Of a DNA stretch of 64,000 nt, positions 21,578 to 36,900 are shown in pieces; position 1 is the first letter of the stretch; each line of letters opens with the position of its first letter. The stretch spans positions 6,458,118 through 6,522,117 of the forward strand of contig OY848917.1 in the NCBI GenBank assembly GCA_963693285.1, in the 5' to 3' direction. A program made the position numbers and the translations under genes. The stretch is from Xestospongia muta (lineage: Eukaryota > Porifera > Demospongiae > Haplosclerida > Petrosiidae). The notes beneath the pieces are model-generated. The model made no database searches and was not told the DNA's origin. It saw nothing but the letters and a program-made list of their open reading frames with translations.

Positions 21578-24500
21578 GTATTATATATTATTGTCACCAT
21601 ACCTAATTGAATGTTGAGAGCATAGACTGTTACGAAAAAATGATATTACAATAAATTATATTACAAACTAACTTGGATCATTATGAGATTGAGCACAAGA
21701 CTCACAAGTACATCCTCCACTAATATAGAAGAAATGTAAACACTAACTATACAAGTATTTGTCTATTCTTACTATTTACTTAACTTGCTGCCAACACAAT
21801 GTTCACTTTTCTCCAAACATACTTGAGCACATCCTTTCATTGCAAAACTGACAGAGTCTTTAAAAAAGATGAAAATTATTTGGGATAATGAAATGCACGA
21901 CTACTTACTACATCTGACAGAAGTAATCAGAGTAGTCCCAACTACATTTGTTGGTGTTGTTGTTGTTGGTGGTGGTGGTGGTGGTGGTTGTGGTGGTGGT
22001 TGTGATGGTGGTGGTGATGGTGGTGGTAGTGGTGGTGGTGGTGATGTTCCTGACTCTATAACAATAAACTCATAAAATTATTTAAACTATATAGAATATG
22101 TCATTGTCATTAAAATCTCATTCACAAAAACAAAGATGGCAAAAAATTAGCATTATAATATTAGTGTATAAAAATATACTTCATAACACATGAGACACAT
22201 GACACTATATAACATACTCTGACAATTAACTCCAGCAACTTCTGAATCTGTATATCCAGTTACAGAATTAATGATGTGTTTATTACACTCTGAGAGTTTA
22301 TCTTCAGTTCCTCTACAATGCACATTACTATGAGTAATACGTCGTCGAGGTTTGCCAAATGTAGAGTTTAGAACAGCAACACCAGCTGAAACAAAAAGGC
22401 ATTACTATTTAGACACAATACAGAATGTAATTACATACAATTGACACTGAACAGCTGACGACAAATGACTTTGGCATCTCTATCATCCCATCCATTTTCA
22501 GATATAAGTCCCCAAATATCATTTCTACATATTTGAACTGTACCCTTTGATGCAACTGGGCCTCCAACAAGGCGAACATCATCATCCTCACATCCTATAT
22601 CATACAATTAGAATACAATAGAACTATTAGGACGTTTAATGTATGTATATTGAAAACTCATCAGTTCAGACATTATGTATTCTGTATCAATGCTAGCAAA
22701 CACATATAATTATGAAGAACAAGCTGTTAAGTCTGTGTTTATGCACAATATCAAAAGACTTTCTCATGTCATTTAACAATGTCATAAGAAAGTATTTATT
22801 ATTATACAAGCTTTGTTTTACATGTAGATTGTAGAAATTATATTTTTGACGTCATTCATGTTTCTGATATCATTTCTAAATGAATACATTAACACAACAA
22901 GACATAATGTACAAGAAGTGTTTATGCATACTAAATTAAAATGGCTAACCATCATAACAATGTAGACCAATAGTGTATTGACGATCACATGAGAAGTATG
23001 GAAATTCAGTTTTTGTACATTCAGTTATCTGATTTTCATGTCCAAAACAATATACATGTGAGTAGACTATTGGTCCTTCACCATCACCAAATTTAGAATT
23101 TGTAGATATCACAGCACCTATAAACATAAGTGTGTTATAAATATTATATAATTAGAAAATATCCTCTTAACAAGACTATAATAAAAATTATTCTATAATA
23201 ATTGTTTTAGTGATGCTAACATTGAGTTGAGCATTGGCTATTGATGAAATGAATAAGCAGGAGACAAATTGTTAGAAGGTAAGTATATAGAATTCTTGAA
23301 ATTCATAACTAAAAACAACCATTGTAAAGCATTCAATAAAGCTAACTATAATATTTATAATCATTATATGTTGTTGGTTAAAGTATGATTCCTTCAAATA
23401 AAAAACAAAACAATACAACTAGTAGTGGACATAACTATTATTATATACAAAGCTAGAAAGCATTGCAGGAAATTGCCAAAGCAATTATAGGATTGCCATT
23501 CACACGTTGATGAAAGATATCATTAAATGACACGTTCTACCCTACTTGAGTGTACATTAACCCTTTATGTTATAGGAAAGCTATAGTGATGGGGTTAATT
23601 AATGCTCTTTGAGAATATGTCTACCAACTCTTCATTTTAGAATTATTTAATAATTTCTGTATAATCTACATTTTACTATACATAAAGATATTCTTGAGTT
23701 AACAACATGTGTATATAAACACATACCATTGACATCATCAAGTCCTAACTGTTTACATGCCACATAAGCTGCAGCACTTGTAAAGTCATTGCTACACACT
23801 GTACCCCAGACACCACCAGTACACACTTCTAACCGTCCCTGCATCTCAACAGTGCCATTAACGAGACGAACATCTCCTTCATTACAATTTTTGGGTTCTG
23901 AATGAAGATAATAAGTCAAAGTGGACCAAAAGTTATATAGATAATGTGTTTAAAAAATATCTAAAGAAATTCTTATGATAAAATAATTTTGAAAATATAT
24001 TTTACTGATTAAACATCTCTGTCTCAGAAATTTATCCAAACAATACCAACTTACAGTGTATAAATATATTATATGAATATAGGCATATACAGTATATATA
24101 TTTTATTATTATTTATTCATTTACCATAACATCTTAATCCAAAATGATGATAATTTTCTCGGCAAGGAGAGCTGCATAATTGTATATCAAACTCACAGTG
24201 TTTGACATGACTATGTTCAGATGAACACCAATGGAATTGGAGAAAACCAGAATTGGATCTTCGTCCAAATCTTCCATCACTAAAGACAGCTACATCTGTG
24301 TACACAATAACATGAACGTTGGAATGGACCTCTTTAGTATAAAATTTATAAATACCATAAAAATTAATTTATAAGTAAGAACACAAAAGTAATCTTTCTC
24401 ACAAAGAAAGGTACACAAGTACATATTATCAAGAAAAAGAGATGTACTTACAGTTAGTAAATGTAAAGCCAAGCTGCCGACAAACTGTTATAGCTAACAT

Positions 24501-24843
24501 ATTTATATCATCTGTATAATAGTTGCAGAAACTATTCCATTTTCTGTCATAACAAATTTCTAATCTGCCTTCATCGCTCCTTTTACCACCAACAAGACGT
24601 ACATCATAATTAGTAGTACAATTGTCTGAAACAGGTAAAATAGTAAAATAATGACCATTATTAAATAAACATGTCATTAATTATTAAAGAATGATAATTA
24701 TGTGATGCATTCAAATTAAGTTTTTTTTTTAGTTTCTGACCATAAGATGGTGAACATTGTAGACTGACTGTATCTCTAATAGGATCACAGTAATCAATAT
24801 CAGTTCTAAAACTTGATGAATCATTATATCTGATATATCTCAT
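21444..24843 (-). CDS. 5'-truncated SRCR gene B
   Basis: Exons matching gene A exons 5(part)-16: 24843-24741 (partial), 24625-24452, 24295-24125, 23897-23727, 23117-22950, 22594-22439, 22385-22218, 22055-21909, 21857-21785, 21719-21673, 21626-21603, 21520-21444. Splice sites and phases are intact, and frames are open to the TGA preceded by CDM. The signal peptide, SRCR1 and most of SRCR2 are absent; homology begins inside the YSSS stretch of SRCR2 near 24815. The ATG at 24843 is in frame but gives no leader, so the product would not be secreted unless an unseen upstream exon supplies one. The linker exon is expanded to 49 codons of mostly CCA-encoded proline, against 24 in A and 26 in C. Could be a decaying copy or the edge of a misassembly. 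Confidence 0.8.
21539..21575. repeat. (TA)n microsatellite in the last intron of SRCR gene B
   Basis: Uninterrupted TA run of about 36 bp, absent or much shorter in the same intron of genes A and C. Confidence 0.95.
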
Positions 24844-26384
24844 AATGAGATTTATAATAACCTGGTATCATTGTCTATGAACTAATACTTTACTGTCAAG
24901 CTACATGTACATGTATTCTTGTATTCTTCAAAAAAACAATAATTTGCAGACTAATATAATCCATATGATGTATCAAGTTTCAACTAAGATACAATGGTCA
25001 AAGTACCTTAAATTTGAACTGCTTGTGTTATATAAATTTTTGTGGTACCTTATAATAACCAAGATAATCACTAGACAAAACACAATAGCAATTTTACATA
25101 AACCACTAAGAAGATTAATGTTATAAATTAGTATTCATAAATTTCCAAAATAAATTTAAATCTTCTGAATTTCCAAATTTATAGCATATGGCTTGTTAAC
25201 ATAAACTACAAAAAGACTAATATTATAAATTAATATTCATAAATTTTCAAAAAAGTTTTTAAAGCTAGTGAAATTTGCAAATTTAAGTGATAAAATTGTA
25301 TGTTGTTGTATTATTACATGTACAATGTACATGTTTATCAATATGTGGTGTATACGTATGAAGATTTGGAGGTCTAAATAAACTATATTATATAAACCTA
25401 CCAAAAAGAACATTTATAAAGACGTTGCCCAGGGGCTACAGGTCCAAAAGTACTGTTTTTCTAAAATCTCAGATAAGCAGGTTTATAATATGTTCCTGAT
25501 AACACATAGACATGTATATGTACTTTGATGAACCATAATATCTGATAAAGCTTATCATGAGATTCATAATAACTTACTGTTATTGCTCTGTAAAAGACAT
25601 GTAGAATGTTGCTATCAAGAAATATCCCATTGGCAAGTAGTACATGTGTATCTCGTATATCAACAATGACATGTCATTAGATCTGTATTAACTTGCCAGT
25701 ATGCCTTTATGAAGAAGGAATGAGCTATTTGCTATTGGGTGTATATTTTTTAAATAATAAAAACCTGTTAAGAAGTTTACACTCCATTCAAAATATATGG
25801 GCTAATTACATTATTTGTTATTCACAACAATTAACCACAGGAAATGAACTTAAACTACTTAATAAGTTAACTGCTAATGTAAAAGGGGGTACCATAGAAG
25901 TTTATAGCCATTATCTGGCCATTACCATGAGTTCTATGAAGATAGGTGTGGTTGATTGAGCTTAAAAGCTTCTTATAGACTAGGTGGCATGCTTATCTAC
26001 CTTTTAGCATTTTGTGTTCTCTCCTTAGCTTTCCAATTTCAAAATTAAAATGGCTTTTAAAAATCAGTTATAATATGATTTTCAATACCTGTAAATTGTA
26101 AGTAATCATAGCAATCAGGATTTCTTTCAAGGAAGGGGGTTGGGGGAGACATTCACCCCCCCCCCTTGGCTTTGGCTTGCCCCCCTTGGAATGCTGAGAA
26201 TTTTGTTTTACGTGTGAATCAATTCAGGTGTTTATAAAAGCTTTAATGGCACAAATTGTCAATAAATGATAACAATAGATAAAATACATTCCATACAACA
26301 ATTCTTCTAGGTTTTCTAGTCCAATAGGTTTAGCTATATGTGCATATGCAAGTGAGCTATAGCTTTTAATACCAGTCAAGATGT
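24844..26384. other. Intergenic, AT-rich, no gene seen
   Basis: Short repeated phrases (ATGAGATT[TC]ATAATAAC near 24845 and 25560) suggest local duplication. A C-rich run lies at about 26150-26165 with a nearby GGGGG tract. No SRCR homology was recognised, so the missing 5' part of gene B is not here. Confidence 0.5.
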
Positions 26385-26470
26385 GACCTAACTGTCAATG
26401 TACTATGTAGGTGCCAATAATGTGTTTGTACAGATCATTGACACTTGCATAGTACATTGACAGTTAGGTC
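26385..26470. repeat. 23-bp perfect inverted repeat with 40-bp loop
   Basis: The arm at 26385-26407 begins GACCTAACTGTCAATGTACT, and its exact reverse complement occupies 26448-26470. It would form a stable stem in RNA or a cruciform. It lies in a tract with other repeat-like text and may be the terminus of a small element. Confidence 0.85.
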
Positions 26471-26550
26471 GTAACCTGTATTATTACTGTACATGTACAC
26501 ATACCAAAGTGCAAATTAATTTCACCAAAATCAGGAAATTACATAAAAAA

Positions 26551-26690
26551 ATTGCTCAGGAACATAGGATACGAAGTCAATAATCATAATATATACCTGG
26601 CAGATGTACGCTATGTTTGTGTGATTGCTCAAGAACATAGGATACAAGCATAATTTATACCTGGTAGATGTAAACTGTGTTTGGGTGAAA
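26551..26690 (+). repeat. Two tandem ~73-bp units
   Basis: Units start at 26551 and 26624 (ATTGCTCARGAACATAGGAT, then TATACCTGGYAGATGTA). The tract leads into a GGTGGAGCATGCCCCCGGAC stretch that looks like part of a dispersed repeat. Confidence 0.75.
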
Positions 26691-26954
26691 ACAGTCCCAG
26701 ATTCCACCAAAATACGTCAAATCAAATGCAAAAAGTCAAAATTTTCCGGTGGAGCATGCCCCCGGACCCCCTAGTTTGTCATGTGCAAAGCACACAAATA
26801 TCACTTTGCCCCTCCCCACTCCCATTACCATTATATCACATTTTGCCTTCCTCCTCCAGCCAAAACCTGAAAGAAACCCTGGCAATAGCAATGTAATGTG
26901 TGAATGTTTATTAGTTATTTAAAATGCAATATTAATGTATCTTTTATTTCACAG

Positions 26955-27930
26955 ACTATTGCTGAGAAGCTTAAAGCATCAAGTGATCACCTTTCAAAGT
27001 TAATGTCTGTGCTACCTCCAGACTATCTCAGGATATTGGATCTTCCATCAACACCTGTACCAGTGCAATTGTCTTCACGTCCACATTCTAGCATTCACAT
27101 GACTAGACCTAATGGTGGTGATACTCATTATGCTCCAAGAAGGAATGATGTTCGGCTTCCTGAAGTGCCTCCACGTCCTAACATCCCCCCTGAAGGTCAT
27201 GAAACATACTCATTCACACAAGGTGAACAAGCAACTAATCAAGGAGGTGCTCAAGTTGTAGTTAATACACCAAGTAATGTTATTAAACAGCTACCAAGCC
27301 AAGTTGCAATGGTATCAACAAATCCACCTCAATATAAAGAGGAGCTTAGTGCTGGATATGCTGCTCCTCAAATGTCAGCGGCTCAGATGCAACAGTTTGC
27401 TATACATACTGAAAGACAAAGGGAGCAAGCTGTACAAAACCAACAAGAAGAGGAAAGGCTAAGACTTCTAGAACAGCAAAGGAAAAGAGAAGAAATTTTA
27501 GCTGACCAAGCATTACAAGAGCTGGAGAAAGCAGAGAAGGAGAGAGTTAAGAAACAAGGAGCTCATAAACCTAACCCAATTTCCCAAACCACACCCACTA
27601 GTTCTAATTTGGCAGGAATACAATCTCAAAGTAATACAGTTGGTCAAATGGTGGGGGGAGCTCCTGAGGTGATTGATGATACAAAGAAATCAGAAGACAT
27701 ACCTGAGAATGAACTTTTGCAGAACATTGACCAAGATATCCAGTATTATGCTAATCAAGTTCGTGATATGACAAAACGGTCCTACTACTGCTGAAGTAGA
27801 TAAAGATGAGCACAGTTCATTACCTTATGATCCTAATCTGGTATGTCATAAATGTAGTAAACGATATCACATTGGAGAGATACAAAAGTTTAAACGTCAC
27901 ATCAAAGAGACTTGTCCTAACAAGAAGTAA
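26955..27930 (+). pseudogene. Terminal exon of a coiled-coil / C2HC zinc-finger adaptor-like gene, one-base frameshift
   Basis: A good acceptor (TTTATTTCACAG) precedes 26955, and the frame opens TIAEKLKASSDHLSKLM. After a Pro/Gln-rich low-complexity segment comes a charged helix at about 27400-27570 (QQEEERLRLLEQQRKREEIL), an acidic patch and MTK. The frame then runs into TGA at 27792-27794. Dropping one A from the AAAA run at 27773-27776 would open DKDEHSSLPYDPNLVCHKCS and a C-x2-C...H...C finger (CHKCSKRY, FKRHIKETC) to TAA at 27930. The finger resembles the UBZ-type fingers of TAX1BP1/CALCOCO or optineurin proteins; that is a resemblance, not proof. No upstream exons are visible before 26955. 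It is either a truncated duplicate or a real gene with a sequencing error. Confidence 0.55.
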
Positions 27931-30470
<2,540 letters not shown>

Positions 30471-30636
30471 TACGGATTATCATATATATTCTTGTTTAAA
30501 AGTTTGAGGTTTCTATTGTATGTAACTGCCATAGCTAACTCTGAGACATGTGACTTGGTATGGTCAATAAAGTATAGACAATGTCAAGAGAGAGAGAGAG
30601 AGAGAGAGAGAGATGAGTTGGTATAAATGAATAAAT

Positions 30637-31460
30637 TCAAGCACTTTTACCATCAGTTCGAATAGCTTTCTGCATTGTGCCATGAGATATTGTTATTGCA
30701 GCTATAGAATGCTTAGCTGAAGTTGAGTGTGGATTCCATCCATCTATGTGGATAAGAATTACCTGATTTCTAGGATCACATTTCATCTCACATGGACAGG
30801 TTAAAAACATCTTTTTACAATGAGGACATTTAACAGAAACTTGATTGAAATAAGGACTTGGCATTTTACCTGACTTAATTAAATCTGCTTTAACAATGTC
30901 TTTACAGTTAGGGCAGTGACACAGTAGCAATGTGACTTCATTTGGATCCCAAAATTAGGATAGTTCTCGAAATCTACTACCATGCCAAATCTCTATTAAA
31001 TTCATGTCATTGTCTGGGTTAACATTAAACCTATCCCCTCTATCTTCCCAGTGACTAAGAAGTTGATTACACATTTGAGTAGAAACAAACCAGATATCAA
31101 AATTCAACCCAAGTACATAATAGTCAATGCAATCATTATATAGTATATCTACCACATTTTGAGCAATTTGATCTACCATTATCTAGTAATAGTGAATGGT
31201 CTAATGCACAACAAACTTTGCAATGTTTAGGATCCTGGTAACCAAGATTCTTCAATAATTTTAACACTAACTGCCATTTAGAAGGTATTAAATCATTACC
31301 AAGTAAAGAAGAGGTATTATTAGCTAAATGAGCCTCAATTTCCGAATCTACCATACTCTAACTTGTTTTAACTTTCTGTAACACATAATCTCTAAGTGCC
31401 ATTTCACTTATGGTTACATTAAATTCAGTGGCATTGATGATAACTGGAGGATCATCTAGA
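30637..31460 (-). pseudogene. Degraded transposon-like ORF with zinc-ribbon cysteine pairs
   Basis: Four consecutive minus-strand frames read as one broken protein: ...MALRDYVLQKVK, stop, SEIEAHLANNTSSLLGNDLI, KVCCALDHSLL, SNCSKCG, frameshift near 31150, CIDYYVLGLNFDIWFVSTQM, IEIWHGSRFRELS, stop near 30955, FWDPNEVTLLLCHCPNC, VKCPHCKKMFLTCPCEMKC and HIDGWNPHSTSAKHSIAAI. At least two stops and one frameshift break it. CxxC pairs suggest zinc binding. The style resembles ORFs of DNA transposons in invertebrate genomes (EnSpm/CACTA-like is one possibility), but I cannot name the family with confidence. Confidence 0.5.
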
Positions 31461-31874
31461 TCTGAGGCTTCTAAATATGTAAATATTAATGTAAGGCAAA
31501 ACATCACATGAAGTACCTGAGGGAACAACAACATTAACATGTTGATCACTACTGTCAATACAATCTTCAACATTGCTATCAGAGGAGTTATCTGTATAAG
31601 GTAAAATTAAAGAAAATTGATGATACATTATGAACTTACTATTGCTATCAAGGTTATAGACTTATAGTTATCTCAAATAAAATTGACATGCATACATATG
31701 ATCTACAACATCCATCATAACAATTGCATACAAAATCAATACCTAACAACTCATTAAGATCTGTAGAAAAAGTACTATAACTGTTGTCATGATCATGACA
31801 ATTGTGAGAGATAACTGTTTAGAACACAAAAAACATGAGGTGTGTTTAATATCAGGGTTGGGGCTGATTACACA
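31461..31874. other. Non-coding tract between transposon remnants
   Basis: Continues upstream of the zinc-ribbon ORF and may hold its 5' sequence. No open coding exon or RNA gene recognised. Confidence 0.4.
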
Positions 31875-31935
31875 CCATAATCAAGGTGTAATCATTATCA
31901 TAATGATTATGATAATGATTACACCTTGATTATGG
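31875..31935. repeat. 61-bp perfect palindrome (30-bp arms, 1-nt centre)
   Basis: The left arm starts CCATAATCAAGGTGTAATCA. A single G at 31905 separates it from its exact reverse complement ending TTGATTATGG. It is followed by ATGATTACGATTATGATTAY-type short repeats to about 32035 that run up to the hAT coding remnant, so it may be the terminal or subterminal region of that element. Confidence 0.9.
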
Positions 31936-32040
31936 GGAGGTGATTATGATTATGATTACATGTAGAAATATGCGATTAGTATTATGATTACGATTACAAC
32001 CTCGTGATCATGATTACGATTATGATTATTGTCTTACAAA

Positions 32041-32180
32041 TCACAAAGCTTAATACAACGTATAAACATTAACCTTTCAAAAAAGCTCATCTGTTAAACG
32101 ACACCTTTCTGGCCTAAATATTTTTCCAGCAATGGAAAAAAGTCTCTCAAGTAGTCCACTGGATGGTGGTGTTTGTAAAT
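32041..32180 (-). pseudogene. hAT transposase C-terminal (dimerisation) remnant
   Basis: The minus-strand frame reads TPPSSGLLERLFSIAGKIF then RPERCRLTDELF before a TGA. The pattern S-x4-ER-x-FS-x-AG-x-I...R..L is the hallmark of the hAT dimerisation domain at the transposase C-terminus. The rest of the gene is absent or too degraded to see in 32180-32440. Confidence 0.75.
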
Positions 32181-32441
32181 ATTGGTAAGCCAAGTAAATA
32201 TTGGTAAGGTGTCAATGTGCACTTACATCATTCATCTGACCAAGCATGTAGTACCAAAAAGTGAAATAGATAGTCTCATGTTAGCATAACACTTACTGTA
32301 GCCAATAGTAACTCTGAATCATTTTTAGTAGAGTTATTGCATGTTACTTGTTTAGCAGCTGCGGTATGGTTACTGTCATAACACATAAAACAATTTTGTA
32401 ACATAAACAAGTAGCATTATTTACACTGTATTTCTGTTTAG

Positions 32442-32626
32442 GTTGATGAGTTAAAATCTCAAGTCCAAAATGCTGAACTTAGAACTCAAAGTGCTCTTGA
32501 TAGTAAATCTCATCTTTTAGCAGACCTTCAACAAGAAAAAAGGAAAGTAGCAGAGTTAGAACTAGCACTATCCTCACAAATGAAGACAATGGAAATTGAG
32601 TATTCAAATTACGTAATCCAAATAAA
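32442..32626 (+). other. Stray coiled-coil exon
   Basis: 185-bp exon with a clear acceptor (TTTCTGTTTAG) and donor (AA|GTGAGT), open throughout: VDELKSQVQNAELRTQSALD, then a heptad-rich stretch (LLADLQQEKRKVAELELALS). No neighbouring exon on this strand is visible. It could belong to the same kind of coiled-coil/zinc-finger gene as 26955-27930, but it lies downstream of that terminal exon, so the order is wrong for one gene. Probably a shuffled fragment. Confidence 0.55.
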
Positions 32627-33903
32627 GTGAGTTTAATGTATAATTCATTTTTACTATAGCTAGTTTTATTATGACATTGTTTTTATTGCCTAGCATGCAA
32701 GGTTTTCTAAGCTAATCTATGATTGTTATTTACAATTGAGAGCTACATGTTAACATAATATGTTCACTCACACTGTTTTATTCTATTGTTGTTGTGGAAA
32801 TAAAAAGTAATGAATGAAGCACATACATTAATTGCCAATTCACATAGCAACCAATGAATTTTATTAGCCTTAATCATGATCATTTTAACAATGGATGTGG
32901 CTAATTAAGCATTGTCGCTTCTTTTAAATTAGCTAGCTTGCTTCTTTTTTTCAGTGATTTATAGTATTTCTACAAACACTCCATTTTTTTTTAAATTTTA
33001 GTTAATCACTGCGTTAATGATTAAGTTCACATTATTCAGTTTGAACACACATTGACCAGTTAGGATAATAACTATAAAAATAAAAAAAATTAAAGTAAGG
33101 AGTTCAAAAGATAGGTAAGAAATAGTACTTCAGATTTCACATAATCAATCAGTTTTTAACACATGAAGTATACAACAGCACAGAGAAGTGCACACTTATT
33201 AATTATCAAGCTTAAGGGTACAGATATGTCATGATCATCAACAGATGTCATGATGGAGGAATATTCAAGCTCATATCAGACACAGAAACACTATATGTTG
33301 ATGACACAATCGATTATAGAAGGTGGTAGAAAAGGTTCACCTGAAATTATTTTAAATTGACAAAATTTTTAAGGTTTATATCCTAATAAACTTACTTGAT
33401 TAATTACACACACACACACACACACACACATATGTATGTATGTATGTATACACACACACAATTTCCAACAAGATTCTAATATGCTGGCACAATGATACAA
33501 AGTAAGTATTAGTAGGCAAAATCTGTCTATTCCATACTGTCTGGTATGACAACTTTTAAACATCACTGACAAATCAGTGCCATTATAAACCATTAAATGT
33601 ATTTGTTTGTCATCATGGAAAAGAGATATTATGTCATCATCTGCACAATTTCTAAGTAGTACTATATACATCGTAATACTCCATTTAAAGATAAGAAAAA
33701 ATATTTTTCAAAAACAAAATTTTAATACACTAAATCATTTAAAAGGGAATTACTAATTTTGTAGCAAAAAGTCCTAAGACAGAATTATTCAATTTTTTTC
33801 AGCAAATGTTCCAACATTCTACTAACAATATTGGCAAACACAGACTTGTTTTTCTCTAAAAGGTATAAAATATATAGTACATATTTGATTGGACACTGAC
33901 AAC
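32627..33903. other. Intergenic; 3' flank of SRCR gene C from ~33010
   Basis: 32627-33000 shows nothing recognisable. 33010-33903 is the duplicate of 10471-11475. A (CA)n run and a GTAT stretch lie at about 33403-33460. Confidence 0.6.
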
Positions 33904-36900
33904 TCACATATCACAAGTCCCATCAAAGCATTTCTTTTTTCTTTGGCAGTAAGTACTGCAGCGATAATTTTTAGCATCCTCTAATTAAAGAGTACACATA
34001 TTTTTAAAATATATTTTATATTATTGTCAGCATACCTAATTGAATGTTGAGAGCATAGTCTGTTACAAAAAAGATAATAATATTACAATAAATTATACAA
34101 CAAACTAACATGGAGTAATATGAGATTGAGCACAAGACTCACAAATACACCCTCCACTAGAATGAGAATATAAGTAATACTAACTATAGAAGTATTGGTT
34201 TATCCTTACTATTTACTTAACTTGCTACCAACACAATGTTCACTTTTCTCCAAACATACTTGAGCACATCCCTTCATTGCAAAACGAACAGAATCTTAAA
34301 ATAGATGAGAATTAATTGGAATATATATAATGAAATGCTTGATTCAAACCACTTACTACATCTGACAGAAGTGGTCAGAGTAGTCCCAACTGCATTTGTT
34401 GGTGCTGTAGTAGGTGATGGTGATGTTCTCGATGCTATAATAATAAACTCATAAAATTATGTTAACTATTGAATATGCTATTGTTATTAAAAATCTCAGT
34501 AACAAACAAAGCTGTGGATAATTAAGCATTATAATATTAGTGTATAAAAATATACTTTATAACACATTAGATACGTGTCTATATATGACATACTCTGACA
34601 ATTAACTCCAGCAACTTCTGAATCTGTATATCCAGTTGCAGGATTGATGATGTGATGTTTACACTCTGAGAGTTTATCTTCAGTTCCACTACAATGCACA
34701 TTACTATGAGTAATATATCGTTGAGGTTTGCCAAATGTAGAGTTTAGAACAGCAATACCAGCTGAAACAAAGTGACATTACTATTTAGACTCAATACTGA
34801 ATATATTTACATACAATTGATATTGAACAGCTGACGACAAACAACTTTGGCATCTCTATCATCCCATCCATTTTCAGATATAAGTCCCCAAATATCATTT
34901 CTACATATTTGAACTGTACCCTTTGATGCAACTGGGCCTCCAACAAGGCGAACATCATCTTCCTCACATCCTATATCATACAATTAGAATACAATGCAAC
35001 TATTAAGTATATTTAATTCATGTATATTGAAAACAGATCATTTCAGACATTATGTATTCTGTATTAGTGCTAGCATGCACATAAAATTATGAAGAACAAA
35101 GCTTATAAGTCTGTGTTTATGCACAATATCAAAAAACTTTCTCATGTTTTGTTTTAGAGATAAAACATTTTTTAGGCCATTCATGTCATTTCTAAACTAT
35201 CACATTGACATAGCACATAAACACTTATAAATAGACATAATTTACAAGAACTATTTATCCATAATAAAATAAAATGTCTAACCATCATAACAATGTAGAC
35301 CAATAGTGTATTGACGATTACACGAGAAGTTTGGAAATTCAGTTTTTGTACATTCAGTTATCTGATTTTCATGTCCAAAACAATTTAAATTGCTATAGAT
35401 CACTGGTCCTTCACCATCACCAAATTTAGAATATCTAGATATCACAGCACCTGTAAACATAAAAGTGTTTTAAATATTATATAATAACAAAATATCCTCT
35501 TAACAAGACTGTAAAAAAATCATCCTGTAATTATTGTTTTGGTGATACTAATACTTAGTTGAACATTGGCTATTGATGAAACGAATAAGCAAGAGATGAT
35601 GATATTAAGAGAATACAAATCGCTAGAATGCAAAGTATGTAGAAACCTACCGAAGCTTGGAATTCAAAATTCAAGTCAATCATTGTAACATATTCAATAA
35701 AGCTAACTATATAATTATTATGTGTAATTCATTCAGAATAAAATAATACAAGTAGTAGAGGACATATCTAAAATGATATAGAAAGATAGAAGGTAAAGCA
35801 GGAATTGCCAAAGTAATTATAGGATTGCCTATCACACACTGATGACAGATATCATTAAATGACACATTCTATCCCACTTGAGTGTACATTAACTCTTTGT
35901 CTTGTAGGAAAGTTGCAGTGGTGGGGGTAACTAACACCCTTTTAGAATATGTTTACCAACTGTTCATTTTAGAATCATTTAATAATTTTTGTATAATGCT
36001 ATACCTTACTATACATACAGTGTATTGGTTAAAACAACAAAGATGCTTTTGAGCTAACATCAACATGTGTATATAAACACATACCATTAACATCATCATG
36101 TCCTAACTGTTTACATGCCACATAGGCTGCAGCACGTGAAAAGCCACTGCTACACACTGTACCCCAGACACCACCAGTACACACTTCTAACCGTCCCTGA
36201 TTCTCAACAGTGCCATTAACAAGACGAACATCTCCTTCATTACAATTTTGGGGTTCTAAACAAAGATAATAAGTCAGGGTAGACCAAAAATTATTTAGAT
36301 ATTATTTTTAAAAAATCTAAAGAAATTATTATAATAAAACATTTTTGGAAGAAGCATAACTTTCAGTGTGTAAAGTATTATGTAATATGGTATATACAGT
36401 ATATATTTTATTATGGTTTACTATAACATCTCAATCCGATTTCATGATTGTTTTCTTGGCAAACAGAGCTGCATGATTGTAAATTGAAACTACAGTATTT
36501 GACATGACTATATCCAGATGAGCACCGAGACAATTGAAGAAAGCCAGAATGTGCTCCTCCACCAAATCTTCCATCATTAAAGACAGCTGCATCTGCATAC
36601 ATAATAACATGAAATTTGGATTGGATTTTTAGTAAATAATTTATTTATATCACAAAATAATTTATAAGTAAGGACAAAAGTAATATTTCTAACAAAGAAA
36701 GGTACACATGTACATATCAACAAGGAAAAGATGTGTACTTACAGTTAGTAGATGTAAAGCCAAGCTGTTGACAAGTTGTGCTAGCTAACCTATAGATATT
36801 ACTACTGATATAATTGTAGCAGAAACTATTCCATTTTCCATCATAACAAATTTCTAATCTGCCTTCATTGCTACTTTTACCACCAACAAGACGTACATCA

